DNA from: Pseudomonadota bacterium | GTDB taxonomy: Bacteria; Myxococcota_A; Polyangia; Polyangiales; Polyangiaceae | Reading direction: 5' to 3' | Assembly: GCA_023418705.1 (NCBI GenBank) | Contig: JAEZYZ010000457.1 | Span: forward strand, 1 to 15,581 | DNA length: 15,581 nucleotides | In this document: one piece after another, positions 1 through 6,238 of the stretch | Numbering within the stretch: position 1 is the stretch's first letter | How the letters are laid out: every line of letters starts with the position of its first letter | Made by a program: the position numbers and the translations under genes | The notes under the pieces: model-generated | Seen by the model: the letters and a program-made list of their open reading frames with translations, nothing else | What the model was told of the DNA's origin: nothing | The model's database searches: none

Positions 1-11
1 GGGGGGGGATG

Positions 12-25
12 GGAGCGCGCGCTCC
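12..25. repeat. 14-nt perfect palindrome (GC-rich)
   Basis: GGAGCGCGCGCTCC is its own reverse complement. It is followed by a second inverted pair, CGCGCG at 29-34 and 43-48. The site lies about 60 nt beyond the stop of the small minus-strand gene that ends at 83, so it could take part in transcript termination there. No T-tract follows on either strand, and palindromes of this kind are frequent by chance in such GC-rich DNA. Confidence 0.3.
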
Positions 26-82
26 GGTCGCGCGGGCGCTCTCGCGCGGGTGGGGGCGGCCGGTGGGCGGGGGCTCGGCCGT

Positions 83-322
83 TCAGCCCTTCGAGCCGGC
101 CGAGCGCTTCGGGGCGAGCCCGACCACCGACTCGAGCCGGACTTTTGCGATGCCAGGGCGAGCGCCGGTGTCCTGCGTCCACACGGAGACGGTGGTGTCG
201 CCGCCGGGGAAGAGGGTGTCGACGCGCACGATTTTGCCGACGCGGCCGTCCTGCAGCAAAACCGGGCGACGTCCGGTCATGTACTGATGGATGTGCCGAA
301 TGGTCGCCATTACCCCAAGCAT
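83..322 (-). CDS. Small hypothetical protein downstream of dnaA
   Basis: I do not recognise this 79-residue protein. The reading frame has strong G/C preference at third codon positions, as a real gene in this genome would. It sits directly downstream of dnaA on the same strand, about 100 bp after the dnaA stop. The first ATG is at 322; a second at 310 would give 75 residues beginning MATIRHIH, and neither has a convincing ribosome-binding site. There is no signal peptide, membrane helix or cysteine. The middle (about residues 18-66, RRPVLLQDGRVGKIVRVDTL onward) alternates hydrophobic and polar residues, which suggests a small all-beta fold; that is an inference. It is probably cytoplasmic and may be co-transcribed with dnaA. 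Confidence is good that it is a gene and low on any function. Confidence 0.68.
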   Translation of the reverse strand: MLGVMATIRHIHQYMTGRRPVLLQDGRVGKIVRVDTLFPGGDTTVSVWTQDTGARPGIAKVRLESVVGLAPKRSAGSKG

Positions 323-423
323 ACTCAGCCGAGGGGCAGCCGTCACCTTTTCGGCCGAAAGGATGACCGGATCGCCGCCCGGAGCCGGCCCTTGGGGGAG
401 CGACCGCCCCGCCGCGTCGGGGG

Positions 424-1944
424 TCAGTCGTCGGCCGAGGCCAGCCGCTGTTCGATCGCCTCCAGGTGTGCCTTCACCTGGGGATCCTTCTCCCGCAGCG
501 CCTCGACGCGCCGGACCGCGCTCATCACCGTGGTGTGATCGCGGTTGCCGAAGGCTCGGCCGAGCTCGGGGAAGCTGCACTTGAGGCGCTGGCGGCACAG
601 GTACATCGCGACCTGACGCGCGAAGGCGACGCTCTTGTGGCGGTCCTTGCTCAGGAGCTCGCTGTTCGAGAGACGGAAGTGGTGGCAGACCGCGCGCTGG
701 ATGTCTTCGACGCTCATCAGCTCGCGCCGCGGAGCGACCAGGGCGACCTCGCTGCGCGCGAACTCGTAGTCGATGGCGCGGCCCGTCAGCGATGACTTCG
801 CGGCCAGCCGGATCAAGGCGCCCTCGAGCTCCCGGACGTTGCTCTGCACCGTCTGGGCGAGCAGCACCGCGACCTCGTCGAGCAGCGGGATGCCTTCGAT
901 GTGGGCCTTCTTTCGGATGATGGCCACGCGCGTCTCGAGCTGCGGGACTTGGATGTCGGCGACCAGGCCCGAGGTGAAGCGGGACACGAGCCGCTCCGGC
1001 ATGCGCTGCAGCTGCTGCGGGTACTTGTCGCTCGTCACCACGATGGGCTTGTCGGCGTCGCGCAGCGCGTTGAAGGTGTGGAAGAACTCCTCTTGGGTCT
1101 GCTCGCGGCCCGCCAAAAACTGGATGTCGTCGACCAGCAGCAGGTCGCACTCGGTGCGGTAGCGCGCCCGAAACTCGTCCATCTTGTGGTGCTGCAGCGC
1201 TTCGATGAACTCGTTGGTGAAGTGCTCCGCCGACACGTAGACCACGCGGGCCTCGGGCCGCTCGCCGAGCACCTTGTGGGCGATGGCGTGCATCAGGTGG
1301 GTCTTGCCCAAGCCCGTGCCGCCGGCGATGAACAGCGGATTGTAGCGGGGCCCGGTGCCGCCGGCCGACGACAAAGCGGCGGCGTAGGCCAGCTCGTTCG
1401 AGGGGCCGACCACGAAGTTCGAGAACGTGTACTTCGGGTTGAGCACCGCGCTGAGCTGCGCCCGCGGGGGAATGGTCGAGAGCCGCTCGCTGCGCGGCGG
1501 CGGACGGCTGCTCGGCGCGGCTCCGCGCGAGGCGCTGTCGTGCGAGGCGCCGAGCGGCAGCCGGCGCGCGCGGCTGGAGTCACGCGCGGGGGGATCACAA
1601 ACGGGCGCGTCGAGCTTGCCGGCGACGCGCCACTCCACCCGAACGCCGTGGGGCACGGCGCTGCCGAGCAGCTCGTTGAGGTGCTGCAGGAGGTCCGGCA
1701 GAAAATGGGCCTTCACCCAGTCGCGCACGAACTCGTCGCGGGCGGCGAGCCGCAGCACACCGCGCTCCATGCCATCGAGCTGAACGCTCGAGAACCACTG
1801 CTGGAACGACGCGGGCGCACGGCTGCGGGTCCGGTCGATCGCCTCGTTCCAGATGTGGATAAACTGTGAGTTTGGCACCATCGGCGCGTGCGGTGTGAGC
1901 GAGAATTCGGTGATCACTGCGGAAACAACCCCCAAGTTGTCCAC
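424..1944 (-). CDS. dnaA: Chromosomal replication initiator protein DnaA
   Basis: DnaA is the AAA+ ATPase that binds DnaA boxes at oriC, opens the duplex and loads the helicase; it also regulates its own gene. Numbered from the GTG at 1944 (506 aa), domain I (about 26-95) contains the IWNEAI and WFSSVQ segments. A proline/serine/arginine-rich linker, domain II, spans about 110-165. The AAA+ core has Walker A GGTGLGKT (208-215), Walker B LLLVDDIQF (268-276), sensor 1 VVTSD (302-306) and sensor 2 NVRELEGAL (369-377). The C-terminal DNA-binding domain has the signature FGNRDHTTVMSAVRRVE (465-481). The start is uncertain: GTG 1944 lies inside a DnaA box and close to the likely transcription start, so GTG 1917 or ATG 1881 fits better. 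By comparison with other DnaA proteins, where the domain I tryptophan lies near residue 6-11, ATG 1881 gives the most usual length. The small gene ending at 83 follows. Identification is certain. Confidence 0.98.
   Translation of the reverse strand: MDNLGVVSAVITEFSLTPHAPMVPNSQFIHIWNEAIDRTRSRAPASFQQWFSSVQLDGMERGVLRLAARDEFVRDWVKAHFLPDLLQHLNELLGSAVPHGVRVEWRVAGKLDAPVCDPPARDSSRARRLPLGASHDSASRGAAPSSRPPPRSERLSTIPPRAQLSAVLNPKYTFSNFVVGPSNELAYAAALSSAGGTGPRYNPLFIAGGTGLGKTHLMHAIAHKVLGERPEARVVYVSAEHFTNEFIEALQHHKMDEFRARYRTECDLLLVDDIQFLAGREQTQEEFFHTFNALRDADKPIVVTSDKYPQQLQRMPERLVSRFTSGLVADIQVPQLETRVAIIRKKAHIEGIPLLDEVAVLLAQTVQSNVRELEGALIRLAAKSSLTGRAIDYEFARSEVALVAPRRELMSVEDIQRAVCHHFRLSNSELLSKDRHKSVAFARQVAMYLCRQRLKCSFPELGRAFGNRDHTTVMSAVRRVEALREKDPQVKAHLEAIEQRLASADD
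1854..1862 (-). promoter_or_regulatory. Perfect-consensus DnaA box inside the dnaA 5' coding region
   Basis: The minus strand reads TTATCCACA, an exact match to the classical DnaA box, within the codons for the FIHIW segment near the DnaA N-terminus. It lies about 75-95 nt from the paired boxes at 1937-1958. It may contribute to autoregulation or to an origin cluster. One exact 9-mer inside a gene can also occur by chance, so function is inferred from its position. Confidence 0.5.
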
Positions 1945-1958
1945 ATCTCTGTGGACAC
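1937..1958. promoter_or_regulatory. Inverted pair of DnaA-box-like sites upstream of dnaA
   Basis: TTGTCCACA (1937-1945, one mismatch to TTATCCACA) faces TGTGGACAC (1950-1958, two mismatches in reverse orientation). Together they make a perfect 8-bp inverted repeat, TGTCCACA / TGTGGACA, with a 4-nt TCTC centre. The pair lies just downstream of a TATAGT element on the dnaA strand and overlaps the upstream-most possible GTG start. This is a natural place for DnaA to repress its own transcription. It may also be part of oriC. The sequence match is seen; the function is inferred. Confidence 0.55.
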
Positions 1959-1967
1959 TCGCCTACG

Positions 1968-1973
1968 ACTATA
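1968..1973 (-). promoter_or_regulatory. Candidate -10 element for dnaA
   Basis: The minus strand reads TATAGT, one mismatch from TATAAT, in otherwise GC-rich DNA. A weak -35-like GTTCCA lies 16 nt upstream (1995-1990). Transcription would begin near 1961, placing the DnaA-box palindrome in the first nucleotides of the transcript. The poor -35 match keeps confidence low. Confidence 0.35.
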
Positions 1974-2069
1974 GCGGCTCTCGACGAAATGGAACGTCGC
2001 GGAATGCCACCCGGGGTGGGTAACGATGCCATCCGAGGGCGAAGCACCCGAGCCCGGAGCGCCTCCTGT

Positions 2070-2099
2070 GAACGAGCCGTCCTCCAAGAGGGCTCGTTC
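2070..2099. repeat. 9-bp inverted repeat with 12-nt loop
   Basis: GAACGAGCC (2070-2078) is perfectly complementary to GGCTCGTTC (2091-2099). The loop can add CTC/GAG pairing (2082-2084 with 2088-2090). No T-tract follows on either strand, so it is not a classical terminator. On the minus strand it would sit upstream of the apparent dnaA promoter. Confidence 0.55.
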
Positions 2100-2347
2100 G
2101 AGCTCGCAGAGCGTCGCACGCGACGGGAGGTGGCCGCCACGGCGCGGCCGCGTCGGGGTGGGGTTCACGAGTGTCAGCTCTGAAGGCATCGAGAAGAACG
2201 TCCCTTTTGCAACTTTCTTCCTTCTCCGCTGGAGCGAAAACCTCTCGGCCGCCCGATTCGAGCTCACCTCCAGGCGAGCGCGCGGCCTCTGGGCTTCGAC
2301 GACCGAGACGCGGGAGCTAGCACCGCCTCCTGATGGACTTCAATGGT

Positions 2348-2383
2348 CGATTTTTTGGTTTCCGCGATCCCATGGAAAAATCG
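2348..2383. repeat. AT-rich inverted repeat (CGATTTTT / AAAAATCG)
   Basis: CGATTTTT (2348-2355) pairs with AAAAATCG (2376-2383) across a 20-nt spacer. With T2356 this makes a run of six T on the plus strand, rare in this window. It could be a duplex-unwinding pocket or a bidirectional terminator-like hairpin. No gene ends immediately beside it. Confidence 0.45.
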
Positions 2384-2418
2384 CGCGATCGGGCGCGCGG
2401 CGTGGGGCGACGATCGGC

Positions 2419-2454
2419 GTTCGTCGCGCGCTGCTTCGCGCGCTCGTCACGAAC
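2419..2454. repeat. Imperfect inverted repeat GTTCGT-CGCGCG / CGCGCG-n6-ACGAAC
   Basis: The outer arms GTTCGT (2419-2424) and ACGAAC (2449-2454) are perfectly complementary. The inner CGCGCG tracts (2425-2430 and 2437-2442) also pair, leaving a 6-nt bulge (2443-2448) on one side. It could form a cruciform or RNA stem. CG-rich inner arms are easily met by chance, so confidence is modest. Confidence 0.35.
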
Positions 2455-2578
2455 CAAGCATGGAAAGCGAACGATCGCGGCGCGCCCAACACCACCCACG
2501 GCGCGCGCAGCATCAACTTCCGCCGTTTCGTTCGTCAAGAGACACCGGCCACCAAAATGACGGTGAACGCGCTTCGAT

Positions 2579-2618
2579 GCGAGCGGCGTCTTCCGCCGAC
2601 GCGGAAGTCGCCGCTCGT
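2579..2618. repeat. Long near-perfect hairpin in the gene-free region
   Basis: The core CTTCCGC (2590-2596), loop CGAC, GCGGAAG (2601-2607) is perfect. After a single T.T mismatch (2589/2608), GAGCGGCG (2581-2588) pairs perfectly with CGCCGCTC (2609-2616). C2580-G2617 and a G.T wobble extend it further. The result is an 18-position stem with one mismatch and a tetraloop. No T-tract follows on either strand and no gene ends nearby, so it is not an obvious rho-independent terminator. It may be part of a structured RNA, a protein-binding cruciform or an origin element. Confidence 0.75.
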
Positions 2619-2819
2619 TGAAGAAATCTTGGCCCTTTCGAATCCGCGCGATAAGCACGAGCCCGGTCGGTCTCTTACGTCGAGCGTGCACGCCACCGGA
2701 TCTGGTCTTTTCGTCAGGACCAACGTCTCGGGCGGTCGTGCTAGCAGAGGGCCGAAGTGCGCGAACGAGCGACCCGGAGCTTTCGAAAGTGACGATGAAC
2801 CTGCTTCTCCGAGGTCGGC

Positions 2820-3797
2820 GTGCGTGACGGCCGGCGTGCCTGGTCGATCGGCGCCGCTGCAGCGCTGGTGCTCGCGGTGCACGCGCACGCGGGGGCTCGG
2901 CCGAGCGACGTTCCGCCGGAGCTCGGATACAACTACGGTGAGATCGAGACGCCGCGGATTGCTGCCATGGGCGGAGCGCTGCGCGCGTACGGCAATTCGC
3001 TGGAGGGTTTGTTCTTGAATCCGGCGAACATGGCGGCGACGCGCGTCTATCACATCGGTGCCCTGGCGCAGATCTGGCCGGAGGTCTCGCGGCAGACCTA
3101 CGGTGCTGGCATCGTCGATTCCGTCGTGAGCTCGGCGCGCGTCGCTGGCGGCCTGGGCGGAACGTGGAGCAGCCAAGATCCGGACGGCGTCGAGCGAGAG
3201 TGGATCGATCTGCGCTTCGCGTTGGCCTTCCCGTTCTCGGACAGCTTCTATGCCGGCGTCGGCGGCCGCTACCTGCGGCTCGCCGAGGAAGGGCTCGAGC
3301 CGCTCGAGCCGAGCGCCGCGACGGGAGGCCTCGACGCCGAGCCGATCGTCAACGGCTTTGCGCTCGATGCGGGCACGACCTTGCGTCTTGGCGATGCGTT
3401 CGCCGTCTCGCTGGTCGGCAACAACCTCAACAGTCCAGGCACCGGCTTCCAACCGACCAGCGTCGCCGGTGGGGTGGGGTTCGCCACCCGCGAGCTGACG
3501 ATCGAAGCCGACGTGCTCGCCGACTTCACCAGCTACGAGGACACGACGCTGCGGGCCATGGGAGGGATCGAGTACCTGCTCTCGGGCAACTACCCGCTGC
3601 GCCTCGGCTACCGCTACGACGACGGACAAGACAGCCACGCATTGAGCGGCGGCGTGGGCTACATCGATCAATCGCTGTCGGCAGAGCTCGCCGTGCGCCG
3701 CGGCATCGTCGGGGACGAGTACACGGCCATCTTCATTGGCTTCAAGTACCACGTCGACTCGTCCGGGTTGACGCCGTCGCCCGCCGACACCTTCTGA
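2820..3797 (+). CDS. Outer-membrane beta-barrel protein, PorV/FadL-like
   Basis: This is a 325-residue protein with a signal peptide (residues 1 to about 25: basic MRDGRR, hydrophobic GAAAALVLAV, then HAHAGA). Residues 46-72 contain RIAAMGGALRA followed by LFLNPANMA. This resembles the 'G(M/A)GGA...NPA' N-terminal segment of the PorV/PorQ and FadL-type barrels. The rest alternates strand-like segments with glycine-rich turns and ends with paired strands typical of a barrel. A role in the outer membrane, as a channel or secretion partner, is inferred; the substrate is unknown. The GTG start at 2820 is supported by GAGG at 2811-2814, five nt upstream. The 3' end faces a convergent gene only 24 bp away. 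The gene-free region beside dnaA lies upstream, and no clear promoter was found there. Confidence 0.85.
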   Translation: MRDGRRAWSIGAAAALVLAVHAHAGARPSDVPPELGYNYGEIETPRIAAMGGALRAYGNSLEGLFLNPANMAATRVYHIGALAQIWPEVSRQTYGAGIVDSVVSSARVAGGLGGTWSSQDPDGVEREWIDLRFALAFPFSDSFYAGVGGRYLRLAEEGLEPLEPSAATGGLDAEPIVNGFALDAGTTLRLGDAFAVSLVGNNLNSPGTGFQPTSVAGGVGFATRELTIEADVLADFTSYEDTTLRAMGGIEYLLSGNYPLRLGYRYDDGQDSHALSGGVGYIDQSLSAELAVRRGIVGDEYTAIFIGFKYHVDSSGLTPSPADTF

Positions 3798-3821
3798 CGC
3801 GCGCGGCCGCGGACGGCGGCT

Positions 3822-5159
3822 TCAGCCCAGGGCTGCGAGCAGCAGGCGCAGCAGCGCCGCCTGACCCTCGCCGAGATCTTCCAGGGTGGTGGTCGGCACC
3901 GGTGAGCGTTGGGCCTCCGAGCGCAGCTGATCGACCGCTCTCGGGTTGCGAAACCAGTCTTCGTCGTGGGCGTCGACGAGCCGCTCCTGCTCCGCCTGCC
4001 CGAGCAACAGGCCCGAGAAGCGTTGATCGTCGTCCACGCGCAGCCGAAAGACGACGCCCGCGGCGGCCGGAGGAGCGCCGATGCCATGAACGCGCATCAG
4101 CAAGGACTCGTACTCGGCGCCGAAGCGCGACCCGGAAGCGAGCGCCGCCTCGCGCAGCAGCAGGCGCAGCGCGCACGAGCGCGAATGCAGGAGCACGGCC
4201 CGCGCCAGCGCGCGCCGCTGGTCCCGCAGGCGATCCCTCCCCAGGCCGAGCTTGCGCCGGAGGAAGGCAGGGTTGAGCGCCAGCAGCGCGAACAGCGCTC
4301 CGACCGTTCGCCGCCGTAGCCCGTAGGGGTCGTGGGCGATGACGAACGGCTGATCTCGGGGCGCGGTGGCGTCCACCCAGGCGGCGCCGATCCGAGCGAA
4401 AGCGCGCAGATAGCTCGAGCCGGAGATCGGCTCGGGCAGCGGCCCGGCGTCGATGGCGAGCGACCGGAACAGGTCGTGCTCGTTCAGCAGCTCCAGCAGC
4501 GGCCGCAACCCGGTCCGTGCCGGCCAGCCTTCGCTCGCATCTTCGGCGAGCGCTGTGGTCAGAAAATCGGCCAAGCTCGGCGCCCGAAACTCCGCGGCGA
4601 GCGCGTCCGTCGCCGCGAGCCAGCGGCTGGCCGCCGTCTCCAAGCCCAAACAGGCGCGCTCGATCGGGTCGGGCGACTCGAGCCCGAGCCGTCGCGCGAT
4701 CTCTTGTCGCCGCTCCCAGAGCCGCGCCGTCGCCGCGGTGTGCTCGGCGCCGAGGCGCACGAGCTGGTCGGCCCAGGCGCGCCGCCTCGGGCGGTCCGCG
4801 AGCGCGCGCGCGAGCAGCTCCGCCAAGCTGAAGCGCCCGCGCTCAGGCACGTCGACGGCGTGACGCTGCTCGCGCCAGGACCGGCACTGCTCGACCAGAG
4901 CGCCTTGATTGATCCGTTGCTCGGCCAGGCGATAGATCCAGCGGCCGAGCGGGACCTTGAGCGGGTCTTCGTCGGGGAGCTCGGAAACCGCAGTGAAGGC
5001 GGTGCGGCCGGCGACCGAGCTCGAGGCGAAGGGGGCGTCGTCGAACCCTTCGCCTTGCCGCAACCGGCGTCGATACCGCACCCAGCGGCGCGCCAGCAGC
5101 GAAAGCTCGCGGTCGACTCTCAGGGGGTCCAGCGGATCGAACATGTCGTTGCCGTCCAT
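3822..5159 (-). CDS. Uncharacterised 445-residue soluble protein
   Basis: I do not recognise this family. The protein is rich in Ala, Arg, Leu and Glu, predicted mostly helical, with no signal peptide or membrane segment, so it is probably cytoplasmic. Features that stand out are an N-terminal basic stretch (WVRYRRRLRQ, about 26-35), LPDEDPLKVPLGRWIYRLAE (60-79), and a C-terminal part with DDDQRFSGLLLGQAEQE. No catalytic motif is apparent. The start is ATG 5159; ATG 5144 (MFDPLDPLRVD) is also possible, and neither has a strong ribosome-binding site. It converges on the PorV-like gene, 24 bp apart. A large hairpin at 5221-5255 separates it from the gene upstream, suggesting a separate transcript. 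Length and consistent codon bias make it a confident gene of unknown role. Confidence 0.85.
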   Translation of the reverse strand: MDGNDMFDPLDPLRVDRELSLLARRWVRYRRRLRQGEGFDDAPFASSSVAGRTAFTAVSELPDEDPLKVPLGRWIYRLAEQRINQGALVEQCRSWREQRHAVDVPERGRFSLAELLARALADRPRRRAWADQLVRLGAEHTAATARLWERRQEIARRLGLESPDPIERACLGLETAASRWLAATDALAAEFRAPSLADFLTTALAEDASEGWPARTGLRPLLELLNEHDLFRSLAIDAGPLPEPISGSSYLRAFARIGAAWVDATAPRDQPFVIAHDPYGLRRRTVGALFALLALNPAFLRRKLGLGRDRLRDQRRALARAVLLHSRSCALRLLLREAALASGSRFGAEYESLLMRVHGIGAPPAAAGVVFRLRVDDDQRFSGLLLGQAEQERLVDAHDEDWFRNPRAVDQLRSEAQRSPVPTTTLEDLGEGQAALLRLLLAALG

Positions 5160-5220
5160 CCGATAGCAGAGCGACGAACGGTTTGCGGAGCAAAGCGTTC
5201 GTCGCGGAAAATGAGACCAT

Positions 5221-5255
5221 CTAGAGCACCGAGCCGCAACGGATCGGTGCTCTAG
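5221..5255. terminator. Perfect 12-bp inverted repeat; probable transcription terminator
   Basis: CTAGAGCACCGA (5221-5232) pairs perfectly with TCGGTGCTCTAG (5244-5255). The loop adds CCG/CGG pairing (5234-5236 with 5240-5242) around a CAA triloop, after one G.A mismatch. It lies in the 111-bp gap between two minus-strand genes, 15 nt past the stop of the upstream one. On that strand TTTT occurs only about ten nt after the stem, so it is not a textbook rho-independent terminator. An operator for the following gene is the alternative. Confidence 0.6.
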
Positions 5256-5270
5256 GCAAGGGGCCGAGCC

Positions 5271-6161
5271 TCACAGCTCGTCACCGAGCATGACCGTCAA
5301 GCGCGCGCCGACGTCGAGAAACCCCGACAGCACACCGAGCGCGTCGTTGCCGATGTCTTCACAGGCGTCGCCGTCGCTCGAGCAGCGCCGAATCTTGTCG
5401 ACGAAGACGTGCGTGTAGCTCGCCGCAGGTCCGATGCGCAAGCGACGGGTCAGGATGAAGTCGACGCCGCCGCCGCCCAACAGCGCCGGCCCCGCGCCCG
5501 TCTCGCTGTAGCGCTCGTCGGCAAGGACGTAGGACGTGCCGAGCGCGCCGCCGCCGAGCCCGACCTCGAGGTAGGGGTCGAGCTTGCCCTCTTCGAGCAG
5601 GTACCAACGTCCCAAGAGGCCGATGAACGCCGCCGCCGCCCGGGCATCTTCGTGGGCGAGGTGCGGCGCCGGCTGATTTCGAAAGCCGGCGATCTGCAGC
5701 TTCCCGCCCCAGGCCAGGTGCGGCGTCACGCGCCACAGCACCGAGGCGGCGGCGTGCAGCCCCGTCCGCACGCCGGCGCAGCGATCGTCGGAGGCATCGC
5801 CCGCGATGCACACGGGCAGCGAGAGGCCGAGCTGCGGCACCAGCTCGATCGACCGGCGCACGTAGATCGGCGGCTCGGGAGCTGGCAGCGCGACCAGCGG
5901 GGAGCTGGGAGCGGCGGGCCGCGGGGCCGCTGGCGGGGAGGAACCGTCGGGAGCGGATGTTCGGGCCGGCGCTGGGGGCCCGGCGGGTGGGGTCATCGGG
6001 GGCGCCGGAGCGGCGCTCTGTGCCGGCCCGTGTTCCGGGGGTGCGTCGGACGACGGCGGAGCGAGCAGCGGCGGCCCTGGGCCGCCATCGGCCGGTTCGG
6101 CGCCCAGCGAGCGGCCCGCGGTCAGCAGCGCGGTCGCCAAGCGAAGGGAGAAGCGAGGCAT
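5271..6161 (-). CDS. Secreted proline-rich protein with C-terminal beta-barrel-like domain
   Basis: This 296-residue protein begins with a signal peptide (MPRFSLRLATALLTAGRSLGA, about 1-21). A Pro/Ala-rich low-complexity region follows (about 22-98). The C-terminal 200 residues have alternating strand patterns and glycine-rich turns typical of an outer-membrane barrel (for example YLEVGLGGGALGTSYVL, 197-213, and the terminal strand VGARLTVMLGDEL). Two cysteine pairs, C118/C128 and C260/C267, lie in putative loops and could form disulfides. An outer-membrane location is inferred and the function is unknown. The proline-rich part may cross the periplasm or peptidoglycan. It is divergent from the membrane-protein gene at 6239, sharing a 77-bp spacer, and is followed by the hairpin at 5221-5255. 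No strong ribosome-binding site precedes ATG 6161. Confidence 0.8.
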   Translation of the reverse strand: MPRFSLRLATALLTAGRSLGAEPADGGPGPPLLAPPSSDAPPEHGPAQSAAPAPPMTPPAGPPAPARTSAPDGSSPPAAPRPAAPSSPLVALPAPEPPIYVRRSIELVPQLGLSLPVCIAGDASDDRCAGVRTGLHAAASVLWRVTPHLAWGGKLQIAGFRNQPAPHLAHEDARAAAAFIGLLGRWYLLEEGKLDPYLEVGLGGGALGTSYVLADERYSETGAGPALLGGGGVDFILTRRLRIGPAASYTHVFVDKIRRCSSDGDACEDIGNDALGVLSGFLDVGARLTVMLGDEL

Positions 6162-6238
6162 GGGAAATCGAAGCCGGCTGGCGCAAAGGCGCTACCCGCG
6201 TTGTCAACTTTCGGCCGGGCGCCCACACTGGTCAAGCG

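Larger units (their letters stand above)
1974..2819. other. Gene-free region upstream of dnaA; candidate origin or regulatory-RNA region
   Basis: No convincing gene fills this stretch. The open frames in it encode arginine/serine/proline-rich sequences with no recognisable domain, and they run into neighbouring genes in the wrong frame. It contains four notable inverted repeats (2070-2099, 2348-2383, 2419-2454, 2579-2618) and AT-richer pockets near 2200-2240, 2341-2380 and 2615-2655 that contrast with its surroundings. Apart from the boxes near 1854-1958, I find no further good DnaA boxes. Long spacers beside dnaA often hold oriC, so that is the leading inference. A structured small RNA or long leader is an alternative. 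Confidence 0.4.

Noticed and set aside
1..8. Run of eight G at the window edge
   Set aside because: Too short and at an edge; no associated structure or gene supports a function.
1914..2267. 117-codon minus-strand open frame upstream of dnaA
   Set aside because: No recognisable domain, runs through the apparent dnaA promoter and DnaA boxes, and overlaps the dnaA start region in another frame.
2317..2691. Basic 124-codon minus-strand frame, considered as rpmH-like because it lies near dnaA
   Set aside because: It lacks the L34 signature (KRTYQPS, RMATKGGR) and is far too long; the basic composition reflects GC-rich codons.
2026..3018. 330-codon plus-strand open frame across the gene-free region
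   Set aside because: It overlaps the PorV-like gene in another frame, is Arg/Ser/Pro-rich without any domain, and long open frames arise readily in GC-rich DNA.
2535..3752. 405-codon minus-strand open frame
   Set aside because: It is the shadow of the PorV-like gene on the opposite strand; the plus strand has the signal peptide, ribosome-binding site and family motif.
6202..6207. TTGACA on the minus strand in the divergent spacer 6162-6238
   Set aside because: No acceptable -10 hexamer lies at 16-18 nt (GCGCCA at 17), so a promoter cannot be supported.
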